From NCBI RefSeq assembly GCF_030015065.1, contig NZ_JAIVFN010000024.1, positions 1 to 45,798 of the forward strand: a stretch of 45,798 nt of DNA. Reading direction: 5' to 3'. A model generated the notes under the pieces. It saw only the letters and a list, made by a program, of their open reading frames with translations. It was not told where the DNA came from and searched no databases. This DNA comes from Xanthobacter autotrophicus. GTDB taxonomy: Bacteria > Pseudomonadota > Alphaproteobacteria > Rhizobiales > Xanthobacteraceae. Below are positions 16,211-24,856 of the stretch, piece by piece. The translations under genes were made by a program, and so were the position numbers. How positions within the stretch are numbered: the first letter of the stretch is position 1; the number at the start of each line of letters is the position of its first letter.

Positions 16211-17665
16211 TTGGCGCTCTTCACCGACGCCATGGACGAGGCGCTGATCGCGCTGAAGGCCTTGGCCGACCGCGTGGATGGCATCGCCCATCCCACGCTG
16301 CGCCTCGGGGTGACCGGCCTGTCGCGGGCCGGCAAGACCATCTTCACCACCGCCCTCGTCCATGCGCTCACGCGCGGCGGCCGCCTGCCCGTGTTCGAGC
16401 CGCTCCAGTCCGGCCGCATCGCCCGCGCCGAGTTGCAGCCGCAGCCCGACGATGCGGTGCCGCGCTTCGCCTATGAGGACCATCTGAAGACATTGGCTGA
16501 GGCGCGCGCGTGGCCCTCCTCCACCACGCGGGTCAGCGAGCTGCGGCTCTCCATCCGCTACGCCACCGCGCGCGGCAGCCTGCGCACCCTCACCCTCGAT
16601 CTCGTGGACTATCCCGGCGAGTGGCTGCTCGACCTGCCGCTGCTGGACATGAGCTATGCCGACTTCGCCCGGCAGAGCCTCGCCCTCGCCCGCGCGCCGG
16701 CCCGCGCGGAGGTGGCGGCGCCCTGGCTCGCGGCGGTCGCGGCCGCCCCCGCGGACGGGCGGGAGGACGAGGCGAAGGCCCGTGAGGTGGCGGGCCTGTT
16801 CACCCAATATCTGTCCGCCTGCCGCAGCGAGCGGCTGGCCATGAGCCTGCTGCCGCCGGGCCGCTTTCTCATGCCCGGTGACCTCGAAGGCTCGCCGGCG
16901 CTGACCTTCGCGCCCCTCGACGCAGGCGGCGACGCAGCCAGGGCGGGCAGCCTCGGGGCGATGATGGAGCGGCGGTTCGAGGCCTATAAGAACGCCGTGG
17001 TGCGGCCCTTCTTCCGCAACCACTTCGCCCGTCTCGACCGGCAGATCGTGCTGGTGGACACCCTCGCCGCGCTCAATGCGGGACCGGCGGCGCTGGCCGA
17101 CCTGGAACGGGCGCTGGATGGCATCCTCGCCGCCTTCCGCACCGGCCGGAACAGCCTGGTGAGCACCCTGTTCCGGCCGCGCATCGAGAAAGTGCTGTTC
17201 GCCGCCACCAAGGCCGACCACCTGCACCGGGAGAGCCACGACCGGCTGGAGGCCATCCTCGCCCGCCTGGTGGAGCGCGCCCGCGCCCGTGCCCACGATC
17301 AGGGCGCGGCGCTGGATGTGGTGGCGCTTGCCGCGATCCGCGCCACCCGCGAGGCGCGGGTGCGGCGCGACGGACATGAGCTGGACGCCATCGTCGGCAC
17401 GCCGGAAGCGGGACAGGAAGCGGCGGGCCACCGGTTCGACGGAACCGAGGAGGTGGCGGTGTTCCCCGGCGACCTGCCGGCCGATCCGGATGCGCTGTTC
17501 GATCCCTCGGGGGCCGGCTTTCGCGGCCTCGCCGGCGGCGTCGAGGGAGATGCGGACTTCCGCTTCCTGCGCTTCCGGCCGCCTGCCGGGATCGGCGAGG
17601 GGGCCATCCCCCACATCCGGCTCGACCGGGCGCTGCAATTCCTGCTGGCCGACCGCCTGGCTTGA
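16211..17665 (+). CDS. YcjX-like P-loop protein (DUF463)
   Basis: A 484-residue P-loop NTPase of the YcjX family, conserved in proteobacteria and linked by others to stress or phage-shock regulons, with no fixed biochemical role. Walker A (GLSRAGKT) is at residues 36-43. LDLVDYPGEWLLDLPLL follows near 131-147, where a GTPase would have its switch II DxxG. A KADHL segment near 337 may give base specificity. Length fits the family. It uses a TTG start with a strong AAGGAG site. In many genomes ycjX is followed by ycjF (DUF697), but here the next gene is on the opposite strand and no ycjF is present. Confidence 0.88.
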   Translation: MALFTDAMDEALIALKALADRVDGIAHPTLRLGVTGLSRAGKTIFTTALVHALTRGGRLPVFEPLQSGRIARAELQPQPDDAVPRFAYEDHLKTLAEARAWPSSTTRVSELRLSIRYATARGSLRTLTLDLVDYPGEWLLDLPLLDMSYADFARQSLALARAPARAEVAAPWLAAVAAAPADGREDEAKAREVAGLFTQYLSACRSERLAMSLLPPGRFLMPGDLEGSPALTFAPLDAGGDAARAGSLGAMMERRFEAYKNAVVRPFFRNHFARLDRQIVLVDTLAALNAGPAALADLERALDGILAAFRTGRNSLVSTLFRPRIEKVLFAATKADHLHRESHDRLEAILARLVERARARAHDQGAALDVVALAAIRATREARVRRDGHELDAIVGTPEAGQEAAGHRFDGTEEVAVFPGDLPADPDALFDPSGAGFRGLAGGVEGDADFRFLRFRPPAGIGEGAIPHIRLDRALQFLLADRLA

Positions 17666-17693
17666 GACAGGATCGGGCGCGCGGCCGAAACGC

Positions 17694-17725
17694 CGGCGCC
17701 GGGGCGGAGCACCCTCCGGGCGCCG
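17694..17725. terminator. Bidirectional hairpin between YcjX gene and lipoprotein gene
   Basis: The outer arms CGGCGCC (17694-17700) and GGCGCCG (17719-17725) enclose inner arms CGGAG (17705-17709) and CTCCG (17714-17718). The loop is 4 bases, with a 4-base bulge on one side. It sits in the 74-base gap between two convergent genes. No clear T-run. Confidence 0.4.
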
Positions 17726-17739
17726 TCCCACCCGGCCTG

Positions 17740-18381
17740 TCAGAACCGGGCTGACGCCCAGCGCACCATCTGCACCAGCACCTGTTCCTGCGCCGTATCG
17801 AGCGCTGCGGTGGCCACCGGGCCGGCGGTGGAGGCCGCCGGCACCGCCGCCTTGAACACCTGCGCCGCGAGGATCCGCCCGCTCTGGGTGCCGATGAGCT
17901 TGGCCGACAGCTCCACCACCGCCACCGGCCCCTGGTCGGTGATGCGCAGGGCGAAGGTGCGGATGTCGATGACCAGCTGATAGTCCGCATTCACCCCGTC
18001 GCCGGGACGGGCGACGCGGCGCAGCTTGCTGGCATTCTCGAAGGCCTGGATGGTGCGCGCCTGAAGCAGAGCCGGAAGGTTGTCGCTCCACTGGGCGTCG
18101 GCGAGGTACGCCACCTGGCCCGGCCCCGGCTCCACCATCACCTTGTCGGTGTTGAGCACCGCGAGCGCGGTGGGCGCCACCACCACCAATTGCCCGGCCC
18201 CCCTGCCGCCCGCCGTGAAGCCGGCGGGGGCCGAGAGGTTATAGGTGGGGGTGGGCGTCGAGCCGCATCCTGCGAGGCCGAGGACGAGGACCGCGCCGAA
18301 CAGGAGGGCGGCGATCGGCGGCACGGTACCGGCCCTGGAAGCGGAAAGGCGAGCGAGGCGGCTCCAGCGAACGAAAGTCAT
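17740..18381 (-). CDS. ABC-type transport auxiliary lipoprotein (PqiC/YmbA-like)
   Basis: A 213-residue lipoprotein of the ABC_trans_aux family that accompanies MCE/Mla-type lipid transporters. It has a basic N-terminus, a hydrophobic run and a lipobox LAGC with the lipidated Cys at 39. The mature part begins with a Ser/Thr/Pro stretch, then TYNLSAP and the DAQWSDNLPALLQARTIQAFEN segment typical of this family. It is the last of four closely spaced minus-strand genes, 7 bases after mlaD. It probably sits on the outer or inner membrane facing the periplasm and helps pass lipids to or from the MCE protein. Confidence 0.88.
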   Translation of the reverse strand: MTFVRWSRLARLSASRAGTVPPIAALLFGAVLVLGLAGCGSTPTPTYNLSAPAGFTAGGRGAGQLVVVAPTALAVLNTDKVMVEPGPGQVAYLADAQWSDNLPALLQARTIQAFENASKLRRVARPGDGVNADYQLVIDIRTFALRITDQGPVAVVELSAKLIGTQSGRILAAQVFKAAVPAASTAGPVATAALDTAQEQVLVQMVRWASARF

Positions 18382-18388
18382 GATCGGC

Positions 18389-19312
18389 TCATCGCCCGTA
18401 TTTCGGAATGGAGTTGCCGCCGCCGAAAATGAACTGCTGCGGATTGCGCTCGATGTTCTTGAGCACGCGGTCGATCTCGTTGAGGGTGCGGCGACCGTCG
18501 GTGGCCAGCGCCTCGTATTGCTTGAGGCCCGGGCCGGTGAAACGGCTGATCTGGTCGGTCAGGAGCGCCGTGCGCTGGTCCAGATTGTCGGCGAGCTTGC
18601 GGACCGAGGATGCGGCGTCGGTGGCCTGCATCAGCAGGCCATCCTTGTCCTCGGTGGCCTTCTGCAGGTTCACCACCACCCGCTCCACCTTCTCGGCGAC
18701 GCCGTTGAGCTGCTTGACGAGGGCGTTGGACTGCTCGATCAGGCTCGCCACGTCCTCCGACTTCGACGCCACCGCCTTCGAGAAGGTGTCGATGTTGGCG
18801 ATGATGTTCTTGATATCCTGCGGGTTGATGGCGTCCAGCACCACCTCGATCCTGCGGGCCACGCCCTGGGCCGAGGCGAGGAGCCCGGCCATGCCTGCCC
18901 CGCCATCCGCGGAGATGCGCGGGACGCCGTTCGGTCCCAGCGGGAGGGGCGGGGCGCCGGGCTGGCCGCCGCGGATGGAGACCACGACGATGCCCGTCAG
19001 CCCCTGGGATTCGAGGCCCGCCTTCGCGTCCGACAGCACCGGCACGTCATTGTTGATGGCGACCCGCGCCAGCACCTGCCCCGGCTGGCCCGCCACAAGC
19101 CCAAGTCCCGTCACCTGCCCGACCGGAATGCCGTTGAAGAGGACATTGTTGCCCTGGCGCAGGCCGGCCACCGAGCCGTCGAAGACGATCTCGTAGGGCT
19201 TGCGCGCGGTGGAATCCTGCGGTCCGGCGAACCAGTATACGAAGCCGAACGCCGCGGCGAGCACCGCGAGCGTGAAGGCTCCGATAATGGTGTAGTTGGC
19301 CCGTGTTTCCAT
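18389..19312 (-). CDS. mlaD: MlaD family protein (MCE domain)
   Basis: Periplasmic lipid-binding component anchored in the inner membrane, 307 residues. It has one N-terminal helix at about 9-29, an MCE domain at about 38-115 (YEIVFDGSVAGLRQGNNVLFNGIPVGQV), then a long alpha-helical region to about 290. E. coli MlaD is only about 180 residues, so this is the longer type with an extended helical tail. MCE proteins form hexameric rings that carry hydrophobic lipid between membranes. The ATG is 62 bases downstream of mlaF. Confidence 0.9.
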   Translation of the reverse strand: METRANYTIIGAFTLAVLAAAFGFVYWFAGPQDSTARKPYEIVFDGSVAGLRQGNNVLFNGIPVGQVTGLGLVAGQPGQVLARVAINNDVPVLSDAKAGLESQGLTGIVVVSIRGGQPGAPPLPLGPNGVPRISADGGAGMAGLLASAQGVARRIEVVLDAINPQDIKNIIANIDTFSKAVASKSEDVASLIEQSNALVKQLNGVAEKVERVVVNLQKATEDKDGLLMQATDAASSVRKLADNLDQRTALLTDQISRFTGPGLKQYEALATDGRRTLNEIDRVLKNIERNPQQFIFGGGNSIPKYGR

Positions 19313-19374
19313 GCCTGATCCCGGCTCCGTTCCGACCTTGCCCCCGCCGTCCGGTCCGCTCCCCTAATGCTGTG

Positions 19375-20181
19375 TCATCGGCGCGCACCCTGCACCGCCC
19401 GGGCCCGCGTGCCATGAAAATAGGCCCGCAGCCAAGGGTGCTGTTGCGCCATCATGTCCTCGATGGTGCCCTGGGCGATCACCTTCCCATCCGCCAGCGC
19501 GGCGATGCGATCGCACACGGTATGCAGACTGTCGAGATCGTGGGTTACCATGAAAACCGTAAGCCCCAAAGTCTGTTGCAACGTGCGGATGAGCTCGTCG
19601 AAATCGCCGGCGCCGATGGGGTCGAGGCCCGAAGTCGGCTCGTCGAGAAAGAGGATTTCCGGATCGAGGGCCAGCGAGCGGGCGAGCGCGGCGCGCTTGA
19701 TCATGCCGCCGGACAGCTCCGACGGCAGCTTCTCCGCCACGTCGCATTTCAGGCCCACCATCTCGATCTTGGTATAGGCGATCTCGTCCAGCAGGCGCTG
19801 GGACAGGCGCAGATTCTCCCGCAGCGGAAACTGGATGTTCTGCTTCACCGTGAGCGAGGAGAACAGCGCGCCCTGCTGGAACAGCACGCCCCAGCGCCGC
19901 TCCAGCGCCGAGCGCTCGCGCTCGGAGAGGTCGTCGAGATTCTGGCCGAACACCTCCACCGTCCCCGAGCGCTTGGGCACCAGGCCGAGGATGGTGCGCG
20001 TGAGAACGGACTTGCCGCCGCCGGAGGTGCCGACGAAACCCAGGATCTCGCCGCGATACACGTCGAGGTCGAGGTGGTTGAGAATCACCCGGTCACCGAA
20101 GCCGACCACGATGTCGTGGACGGAGATGATCGCTTCCCGGTGGCTGTCCGCCTCGGCGGTGGTGGAGGTGCGCGCGTCCAT
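19375..20181 (-). CDS. mlaF: Mla-type lipid transporter ATP-binding protein MlaF
   Basis: ATPase of the MCE-linked lipid transporter, 268 residues. Walker A (GTSGGGKS) is at 51-58, the signature LSGGM at 156-160 and Walker B plus DEP (FLDEP) at 178-182, with MVTHDLDSL near 217. The GGMIKRAALARSLALDPEILFLDEPTSGLDP block is characteristic of MlaF. The start is the ATG at 20181, 6 bases after mlaE. It is expected to pair with MlaE in the inner membrane and power phospholipid movement. Confidence 0.93.
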   Translation of the reverse strand: MDARTSTTAEADSHREAIISVHDIVVGFGDRVILNHLDLDVYRGEILGFVGTSGGGKSVLTRTILGLVPKRSGTVEVFGQNLDDLSERERSALERRWGVLFQQGALFSSLTVKQNIQFPLRENLRLSQRLLDEIAYTKIEMVGLKCDVAEKLPSELSGGMIKRAALARSLALDPEILFLDEPTSGLDPIGAGDFDELIRTLQQTLGLTVFMVTHDLDSLHTVCDRIAALADGKVIAQGTIEDMMAQQHPWLRAYFHGTRARAVQGARR

Positions 20182-20187
20182 GCCGCC

Positions 20188-21315
20188 TCACATGTCGATC
20201 GCGGCGAAGAACATGGCGAACACGCCGTCCATCACGATGACGAGGAAGATGGCCTTCACCACCGACGCCGTGGTGTGGGCACCGAGCGACTCGGCGCTGC
20301 CCCCCACCCGCAGGCCTTCGAGACAGGCGACGATGCCGATGGTCGCCGCCATGAAGGGCGCCTTGATCATGCCCACGTTGAACTGGTCCATGTCGATGGC
20401 GCCCTTGAGGCGGTTTAGGAACACCTCGGGCGTGATGCCGCCATAGCCCCATGAGACCAGCCCCGCCCCCAGCAGGGACGACATGGAGCCGATGAAGGTG
20501 AGCAGCGGCAAGGCGATGATCAGCGCCAAAAGGCGCGGCACCACCAGCACCTCCACGGGATCGAAGCCCATGACGCGCAGGGCGTCGATCTCCTCGCGCA
20601 TGCGCATGGAGCCGAGCTCGGCGGTATAGGCGCTGCCGGAGCGGCCGGCGATCATGATGGCGACGATGAGCACGCCCAGCTCGCGCAGCACCAGCACGCC
20701 CACCATGTCCACCACATAGATGTCGGCACCGAAGCGGCGGAAGTTGAAGATGCCCTGCTGGGCCAGGATGCAGCCGATGAGGAAGGTGATGAGCACGATG
20801 ATCGGCACCGCCCGGAAGCCGACCCGGTCGAGCTGGTTCACCATGGCGGTAAAGCGGAAGCTGCGCGGGCGCAGCAGCACCCGCCCCATGGCGGCCACCG
20901 AGGCCCCGACGAAATTCAGCAGCGCCGCGGCATCGGCGGCGACATTCACCGTCTCGTGGCCGAAGCGCTCCAGGATCGCCTCGTGGCGCCGGGCCGGCGG
21001 GGGCGGCTCCTGCCCCGTGCGGCCCATTTCCTCGATGAGCACCGTGTAGCGCGGGGCGAGCCCCTTCACCTGCGGCTCGATGCCCGAATCCTTCCAGGAG
21101 CGCTTCAGCCGCTCGAACAGGAGGGCGCCGAAGGTGTCCATGCGCTCGACGGCGGCGAGGTCGATCTCGACGCCCTTGGGATGGGCATAGGTGCTGACGG
21201 TATCATCAACCGCCTGCTCGAGCTCGTCGGCATATTCGGATGTCCATGCGCCGCGCCCGGCCACGGTGAGCAGGTCGTCCTGGCTATGCACGGAAATCAG
21301 GGAGGCGTGGGGCAA
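20188..21315 (-). CDS. mlaE: MlaE family permease with N-terminal STAS domain
   Basis: Permease of the lipid transporter, 375 residues. Residues 1-100 look like a STAS domain (SQDDLLTVAGRGAW, VEIDLAAVERMDTFGALLFERL). This is equivalent to having MlaB fused to the permease. The remainder carries five or six membrane segments and the cytoplasmic coupling segment GSMRMREEIDALRVMGFDPVEVLVVPR. The open frame continues far upstream, through an unrelated gene, so the start matters: TTG at 21315 has GGAG 8 bases upstream and gives a complete STAS fold. It is first in the mlaE-mlaF-mlaD-lipoprotein operon. mlaC and mlaA are not in the window. Confidence 0.9.
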   Translation of the reverse strand: MPHASLISVHSQDDLLTVAGRGAWTSEYADELEQAVDDTVSTYAHPKGVEIDLAAVERMDTFGALLFERLKRSWKDSGIEPQVKGLAPRYTVLIEEMGRTGQEPPPPARRHEAILERFGHETVNVAADAAALLNFVGASVAAMGRVLLRPRSFRFTAMVNQLDRVGFRAVPIIVLITFLIGCILAQQGIFNFRRFGADIYVVDMVGVLVLRELGVLIVAIMIAGRSGSAYTAELGSMRMREEIDALRVMGFDPVEVLVVPRLLALIIALPLLTFIGSMSSLLGAGLVSWGYGGITPEVFLNRLKGAIDMDQFNVGMIKAPFMAATIGIVACLEGLRVGGSAESLGAHTTASVVKAIFLVIVMDGVFAMFFAAIDM

Positions 21316-21690
21316 CGCTCGGTCTCCATGGGGGCGCCGCGAAACGGCGGGGCGCCGGCCTGTCCTCTCGTCCTGGCGGGTCCGGGCCCGGCATCGCCGG
21401 CCCGGGGCCCCGCCCCGACTTGCGCTCTCGCCCCGCCGGGCTGCGATCCGGTTCCACGCGAACGCAGAAATCGCAGCCTTAACTCTTTTTCGCTCTTTCG
21501 ACCTCTCCTGCTGCGACGCAACACACAGCGGATCGTGCGCCCGTGCGGGCACTTTCGAGCGACGGCACGGGCAGTTGGTTAAGCCATACAGACAACCGCG
21601 CGTCGCGTCGAGATCACGAAGGACACACCCGGCCGGTATCCGTTTCGCCCCCGCGAAGCGGACGGCGGAATCGGATATTAAGCTTAACCC
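21316..21690. other. Divergent intergenic region, mlaE / epimerase gene
   Basis: There is no gene in these 375 bases. The part nearest mlaE is extremely GC-rich with several self-complementary runs. The part near 21480-21500 and 21670-21690 is AT-richer. The palindrome TTAAGCTTAA at 21678-21687 sits where the epimerase ribosome site should be. I could not place a confident promoter on either strand. Confidence 0.5.
21324..21327 (-). promoter_or_regulatory. Ribosome binding site deciding the mlaE TTG start
   Basis: GGAG on the minus strand lies 8 bases before TTG (21315-21313). No in-frame ATG exists near the STAS domain, and the nearest GTG (21291) lacks a ribosome site. Confidence 0.6.
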
Positions 21691-22677
21691 ATGGCCCAAC
21701 TTGCCCTCAGCATCGAGCGCTTTCCCATCGCCGGCACCTTCACCATCGCCCGCGGCTCCAAGACGGAGGCAGTGGTGGTGGAAGCGCGCCTCACCCATGA
21801 CGGCACGACCGGGCGCGGGGAATGCGTGCCCTATGCCCGCTATGGCGAGACGGTGGAAGGCGTCGCCGCCGCCATCACGGCGCTTGCCCCCCGGATCGCG
21901 GCGGGGCTCGATCGCGAGGCGCTGCAATATTGCCTCCCGCCGGGGGCCGCCCGCAATGCCCTCGACTGCGCCTTCTGGGACCTCGAAGCCAAGCAATCGG
22001 GCATGGCGGTCGCGGAGCGCGCCGGGCTGGGCGCGCTCCGCCCGCTCGTGACCGCCTTCACGCTCAGCCTCGATGCACCGCAGGCGATGGCGCAGGCCGC
22101 AGCCGCCGCGGCGCAGGCTGGCCGGCCCCTGCTCAAACTCAAGCTGGGCGCGCCCGGCGATCGCGAACGGCTCAGGGCGATCCGCGCCGCGGCGCCCGAG
22201 GCCCGCCTCATCGTGGACGCCAACGAGGGCTGGAGCGCCGCCGACCTGCCGGCGCTGCTCGATGCCTGCGCCGCCGCCGGCGTCGAGCTGGTGGAGCAGC
22301 CATTGCCTGCCTCGGACGACCGCATGCTGGCGCGCATGGAACGCGCGGTGCCGGTCTGCGCCGACGAGAGCGTCCACGACCGCGCGGGCCTCGCCACCCT
22401 GCGCGAGCGCTACGACGCCGTGAACATCAAGCTCGACAAGGCCGGCGGCCTCACCGAGGCGCTGGCGCTGGCCGAGGCGGCCGAAGGGCACGGCTTCCGC
22501 ATCATGGTCGGCTGTATGCTGGCCTCCTCCCTCGCCATGGCCCCTGCCCTCCTGGTGGCGCAGCGGGCGCAGGTGGTGGACCTCGACGGCCCGCTCCTCC
22601 TCGCCCGCGACCGCATGCCGGGGCTGCGATACGAGGGCGCCGTGGTCTATCCGCCGGAGCCGGAGCTGTGGGGCTGA
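21691..22677 (+). CDS. Enolase-superfamily dipeptide epimerase (YcjG/DgcA-like)
   Basis: A 328-residue enolase-superfamily racemase or epimerase of the muconate-lactonizing subgroup. The catalytic KxK is at 149-151 (LKLKLG), metal ligands are D176 (VDANEGW), E202 (VEQPLP) and D225 (CADES), and the second catalytic Lys is in NIKLDKAGG (247-250). This fits L-Ala-D/L-Glu epimerase (murein peptide recycling) or the alphaproteobacterial N-acetyl-D-glutamate racemase DgcA. DgcA usually sits beside dgcN, which is absent here, so the substrate stays open. The ATG at 21691 has no clear ribosome site, and a TATTAA box at 21676-21681 would allow a nearly leaderless mRNA. Its 3' end overlaps the convergent MFS gene by 31 bases. 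Confidence 0.85.
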   Translation: MAQLALSIERFPIAGTFTIARGSKTEAVVVEARLTHDGTTGRGECVPYARYGETVEGVAAAITALAPRIAAGLDREALQYCLPPGAARNALDCAFWDLEAKQSGMAVAERAGLGALRPLVTAFTLSLDAPQAMAQAAAAAAQAGRPLLKLKLGAPGDRERLRAIRAAAPEARLIVDANEGWSAADLPALLDACAAAGVELVEQPLPASDDRMLARMERAVPVCADESVHDRAGLATLRERYDAVNIKLDKAGGLTEALALAEAAEGHGFRIMVGCMLASSLAMAPALLVAQRAQVVDLDGPLLLARDRMPGLRYEGAVVYPPEPELWG

Positions 22678-23846
22678 AGCCGCGCGGCAAGGATTGCGGC
22701 CAGGGCGCCCACAAGCCCGACGGCGGCCGAGGCGAGGAAGGCGAGCGGCCCCAGGGCGGCCCAGAGCGGGCCTGACGCGACGTTCGCGCTCGACATCAGG
22801 ATGCTGCCGATCCAGGCGGCAGCGGTCTGCCCGGTGCCGGAACGATGCTCGCTGACACTGCGCCCCACAAGCTCCACCATGGCGAGGAAGGTGGCAGCGA
22901 AGGTGAAGGCGTGCAGCAGTTGCAGCGGCACCAGCACCACGAGCGGCGGGTCGAAGGCCATGGCCGAAAAGCGCACCACCGCCGCGACCCCGCCCATGGC
23001 GATCAGCGCATGGGGCCCGAAGCGGACCACCAGGCGGGTGCCGAAGCGGAACAAACCCATTTCCGCCGCCACCCCGATGGCCCACAGCACACCGATGGCG
23101 GTGAGGGAATAGCCCTGCGCCTTCCAGTTCACGGTGGCGAAGGCATAAAGCGTGGCATGGCTCGCCTGCACCAGCGCCGCCGCGACGATCCCGGCCAGGA
23201 GGCCCAGCCGCGCCCGCCGCCCGGCGACCGGCGCAGGCCGGCGCTCGGGCCGCGGCAATTCCGGCAGGGCGAAGGTTGCCAGGACATAGGCAAGCTGGCC
23301 CGCCAGCATCATGAGCACCACGGAACTGGCGCCCAGCAGGCCGAGCAGCGCCCCGCCCACCAGATTGGCGACAAGGAACGCGGCGGAGCCCCATTGCCGG
23401 GCCGATCCATAGTCCGCTCGCCCCGCCCGCGCCTGACGGGAGGTGTAGGAATCCAAAAGCGACAGGCTGGGCATCCAGGCCAGGGCCGTAAAGGCCAGCG
23501 CCACGAGGATGCCGAAGAACTCAACCGACACCGCCAGCGCCGCCATGCCGCCCGCCGCCGCCAGGGCGAGCGCCACCAGCATGGCCTTGGGCCGGCCGAG
23601 CCGGTCGGAGAGCACGCCGAGGAGGGGCGTCGAGACGAGGCGCGCCAGCATGGGCACCGCCAGGGCGACGCCGATGGCTTCCGGCCCAACGCCGCGGTCC
23701 TGCAGCCACAGGGGCAAATAGGGCACCTGGATGCCCATGGCGAGGAAGAAGGCGGCATAGGTCCCGCTCAGGCGCAGCCCCAGCGGGGGCAGCGGCGGAA
23801 GGCCGGGCCGGATCCCGGTTTCCTCGGCCTGCGCCTGGTGCGCCAC
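22647..23846 (-). CDS. MFS transporter, 3-phenylpropionate/HcaT-like (MFS_1_like)
   Basis: A 399-residue major facilitator protein with about twelve hydrophobic segments. The first-loop motif VLSDRLGRPKAM (near 78-89) is the conserved MFS A-motif, and the start of the protein (YAAFFLAMGIQVPYLPLWLQDRGV) matches the HcaT/nucleoside-permease-like branch. The substrate is unknown. The start is GTG at 23846, only 8 bases after the dehydratase stop, which places it last in the plcP-like operon. Its 3' end runs 31 bases into the end of the opposite-strand epimerase gene. Confidence 0.85.
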   Translation of the reverse strand: MAHQAQAEETGIRPGLPPLPPLGLRLSGTYAAFFLAMGIQVPYLPLWLQDRGVGPEAIGVALAVPMLARLVSTPLLGVLSDRLGRPKAMLVALALAAAGGMAALAVSVEFFGILVALAFTALAWMPSLSLLDSYTSRQARAGRADYGSARQWGSAAFLVANLVGGALLGLLGASSVVLMMLAGQLAYVLATFALPELPRPERRPAPVAGRRARLGLLAGIVAAALVQASHATLYAFATVNWKAQGYSLTAIGVLWAIGVAAEMGLFRFGTRLVVRFGPHALIAMGGVAAVVRFSAMAFDPPLVVLVPLQLLHAFTFAATFLAMVELVGRSVSEHRSGTGQTAAAWIGSILMSSANVASGPLWAALGPLAFLASAAVGLVGALAAILAARLQPHSSGSGG

Positions 23847-23854
23847 GCCGGGCC

Positions 23855-24856
23855 TCAGGCGGTGAGGCAGCGGATGAAGGTCTCGGGCTCCACATTGCCG
23901 CCCGAGAGCACGATGGCCACCGTGCCGCCGGAGACGCCGAGCCGGCCTTCCAGCAGGCAGGCCAGCGCCACCGCGCCGCCGGGCTCCACCACCAGCTTCA
24001 GCTCCAGGAAAGCGAAGGCCACCGCCCGCGCCACCTCGGCGTCGGTGACGCTGGCGCCCTCGCCCACCAGCGGGCGGGTGATCTCGAAGGTCAGCGCACC
24101 CGGCGTCGGCGCCAGAAGCGCGTCGCAGAACGAGCCGGAGGGCTCGGCATTGCGCTCGCGCACGCCGGAACGGAAGGAGCGGGCGTGATCGTCGAAGCCG
24201 GCCGGCTCGCAGGCCACCACCCGGGCGCCGGGCGCGCGGGCCTTCACCGCCAGCGCGATACCGGCGACGAGGCCGCCGCCGGAGACGTTCGCCGCCACCA
24301 GGTCCGGGACAAGGCCCAGGGCGGCAAGGTCCTGCGCGATCTCCAGGCCCACCGTGCCCTGCCCGGCGATGATGTGCGGATCGTCATAGGGCGGCACCAT
24401 GGTCGCGCCGCGTTCCTGCGCGATGGCGCGGGCAATGGCGTCGCGATCCTCGGTGCGGCGGTCGTAGCCCACCACTTCGGCGCCGAGCGCCCTGGTGCGA
24501 TCGCGCTTCAGGGCCGGCGCATCGTGGGGCATCACGATCACCGCCGGCATGCCGAGCAGCTTCGCGGACGCAGCCACCCCCTGCGCGTGGTTGCCGGACG
24601 AGCAGGCCACCACGCCGGCCGCCCGGTCCGCCTCCGGGATCTGCACCATGCGGTTGTAGGCGCCGCGGAACTTGAAGGAGCCGGTGCGCTGGAGCGTCTC
24701 GGGCTTCAGGAACACCCGCGCGCCGGTGCGCTCGCTGAGGACCGTGGAGAAGACGAGGGGCGTGCGAACGGCGACGCCGGCGAGGCGACGGGCAGCGGCC
24801 TCCACGTCTTCAGCGGTGGGAATCGGGGCGGCAGCAGGATGAAGTTGGGCGCTCAT
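23855..24856 (-). CDS. PLP-dependent threonine/serine dehydratase
   Basis: A 333-residue fold-type II PLP enzyme. The Schiff-base Lys is K62 in GSFKFRGAYN, the phosphate-binding glycine loop appears as SGGGLVAG, and SSGNHAQG binds the substrate carboxylate. It lacks the C-terminal ACT-like regulatory domain of biosynthetic IlvA, so it is the short catabolic or serine racemase-like form. It deaminates L-threonine or L-serine to 2-oxobutyrate or pyruvate. The start is the ATG at 24856, which overlaps the glycosyltransferase stop by 4 bases. An upstream in-frame Met at 24967 adds sequence without homology. Confidence 0.9.
   Translation of the reverse strand: MSAQLHPAAAPIPTAEDVEAAARRLAGVAVRTPLVFSTVLSERTGARVFLKPETLQRTGSFKFRGAYNRMVQIPEADRAAGVVACSSGNHAQGVAASAKLLGMPAVIVMPHDAPALKRDRTRALGAEVVGYDRRTEDRDAIARAIAQERGATMVPPYDDPHIIAGQGTVGLEIAQDLAALGLVPDLVAANVSGGGLVAGIALAVKARAPGARVVACEPAGFDDHARSFRSGVRERNAEPSGSFCDALLAPTPGALTFEITRPLVGEGASVTDAEVARAVAFAFLELKLVVEPGGAVALACLLEGRLGVSGGTVAIVLSGGNVEPETFIRCLTA

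Noticed and set aside
21316-23394. Upstream continuation of the mlaE reading frame for almost 700 more codons
   Set aside because: It runs antisense to the epimerase gene and into the MFS gene in another frame, with nonsense composition. TTG at 21315 with a good ribosome site gives a complete STAS-MlaE protein.
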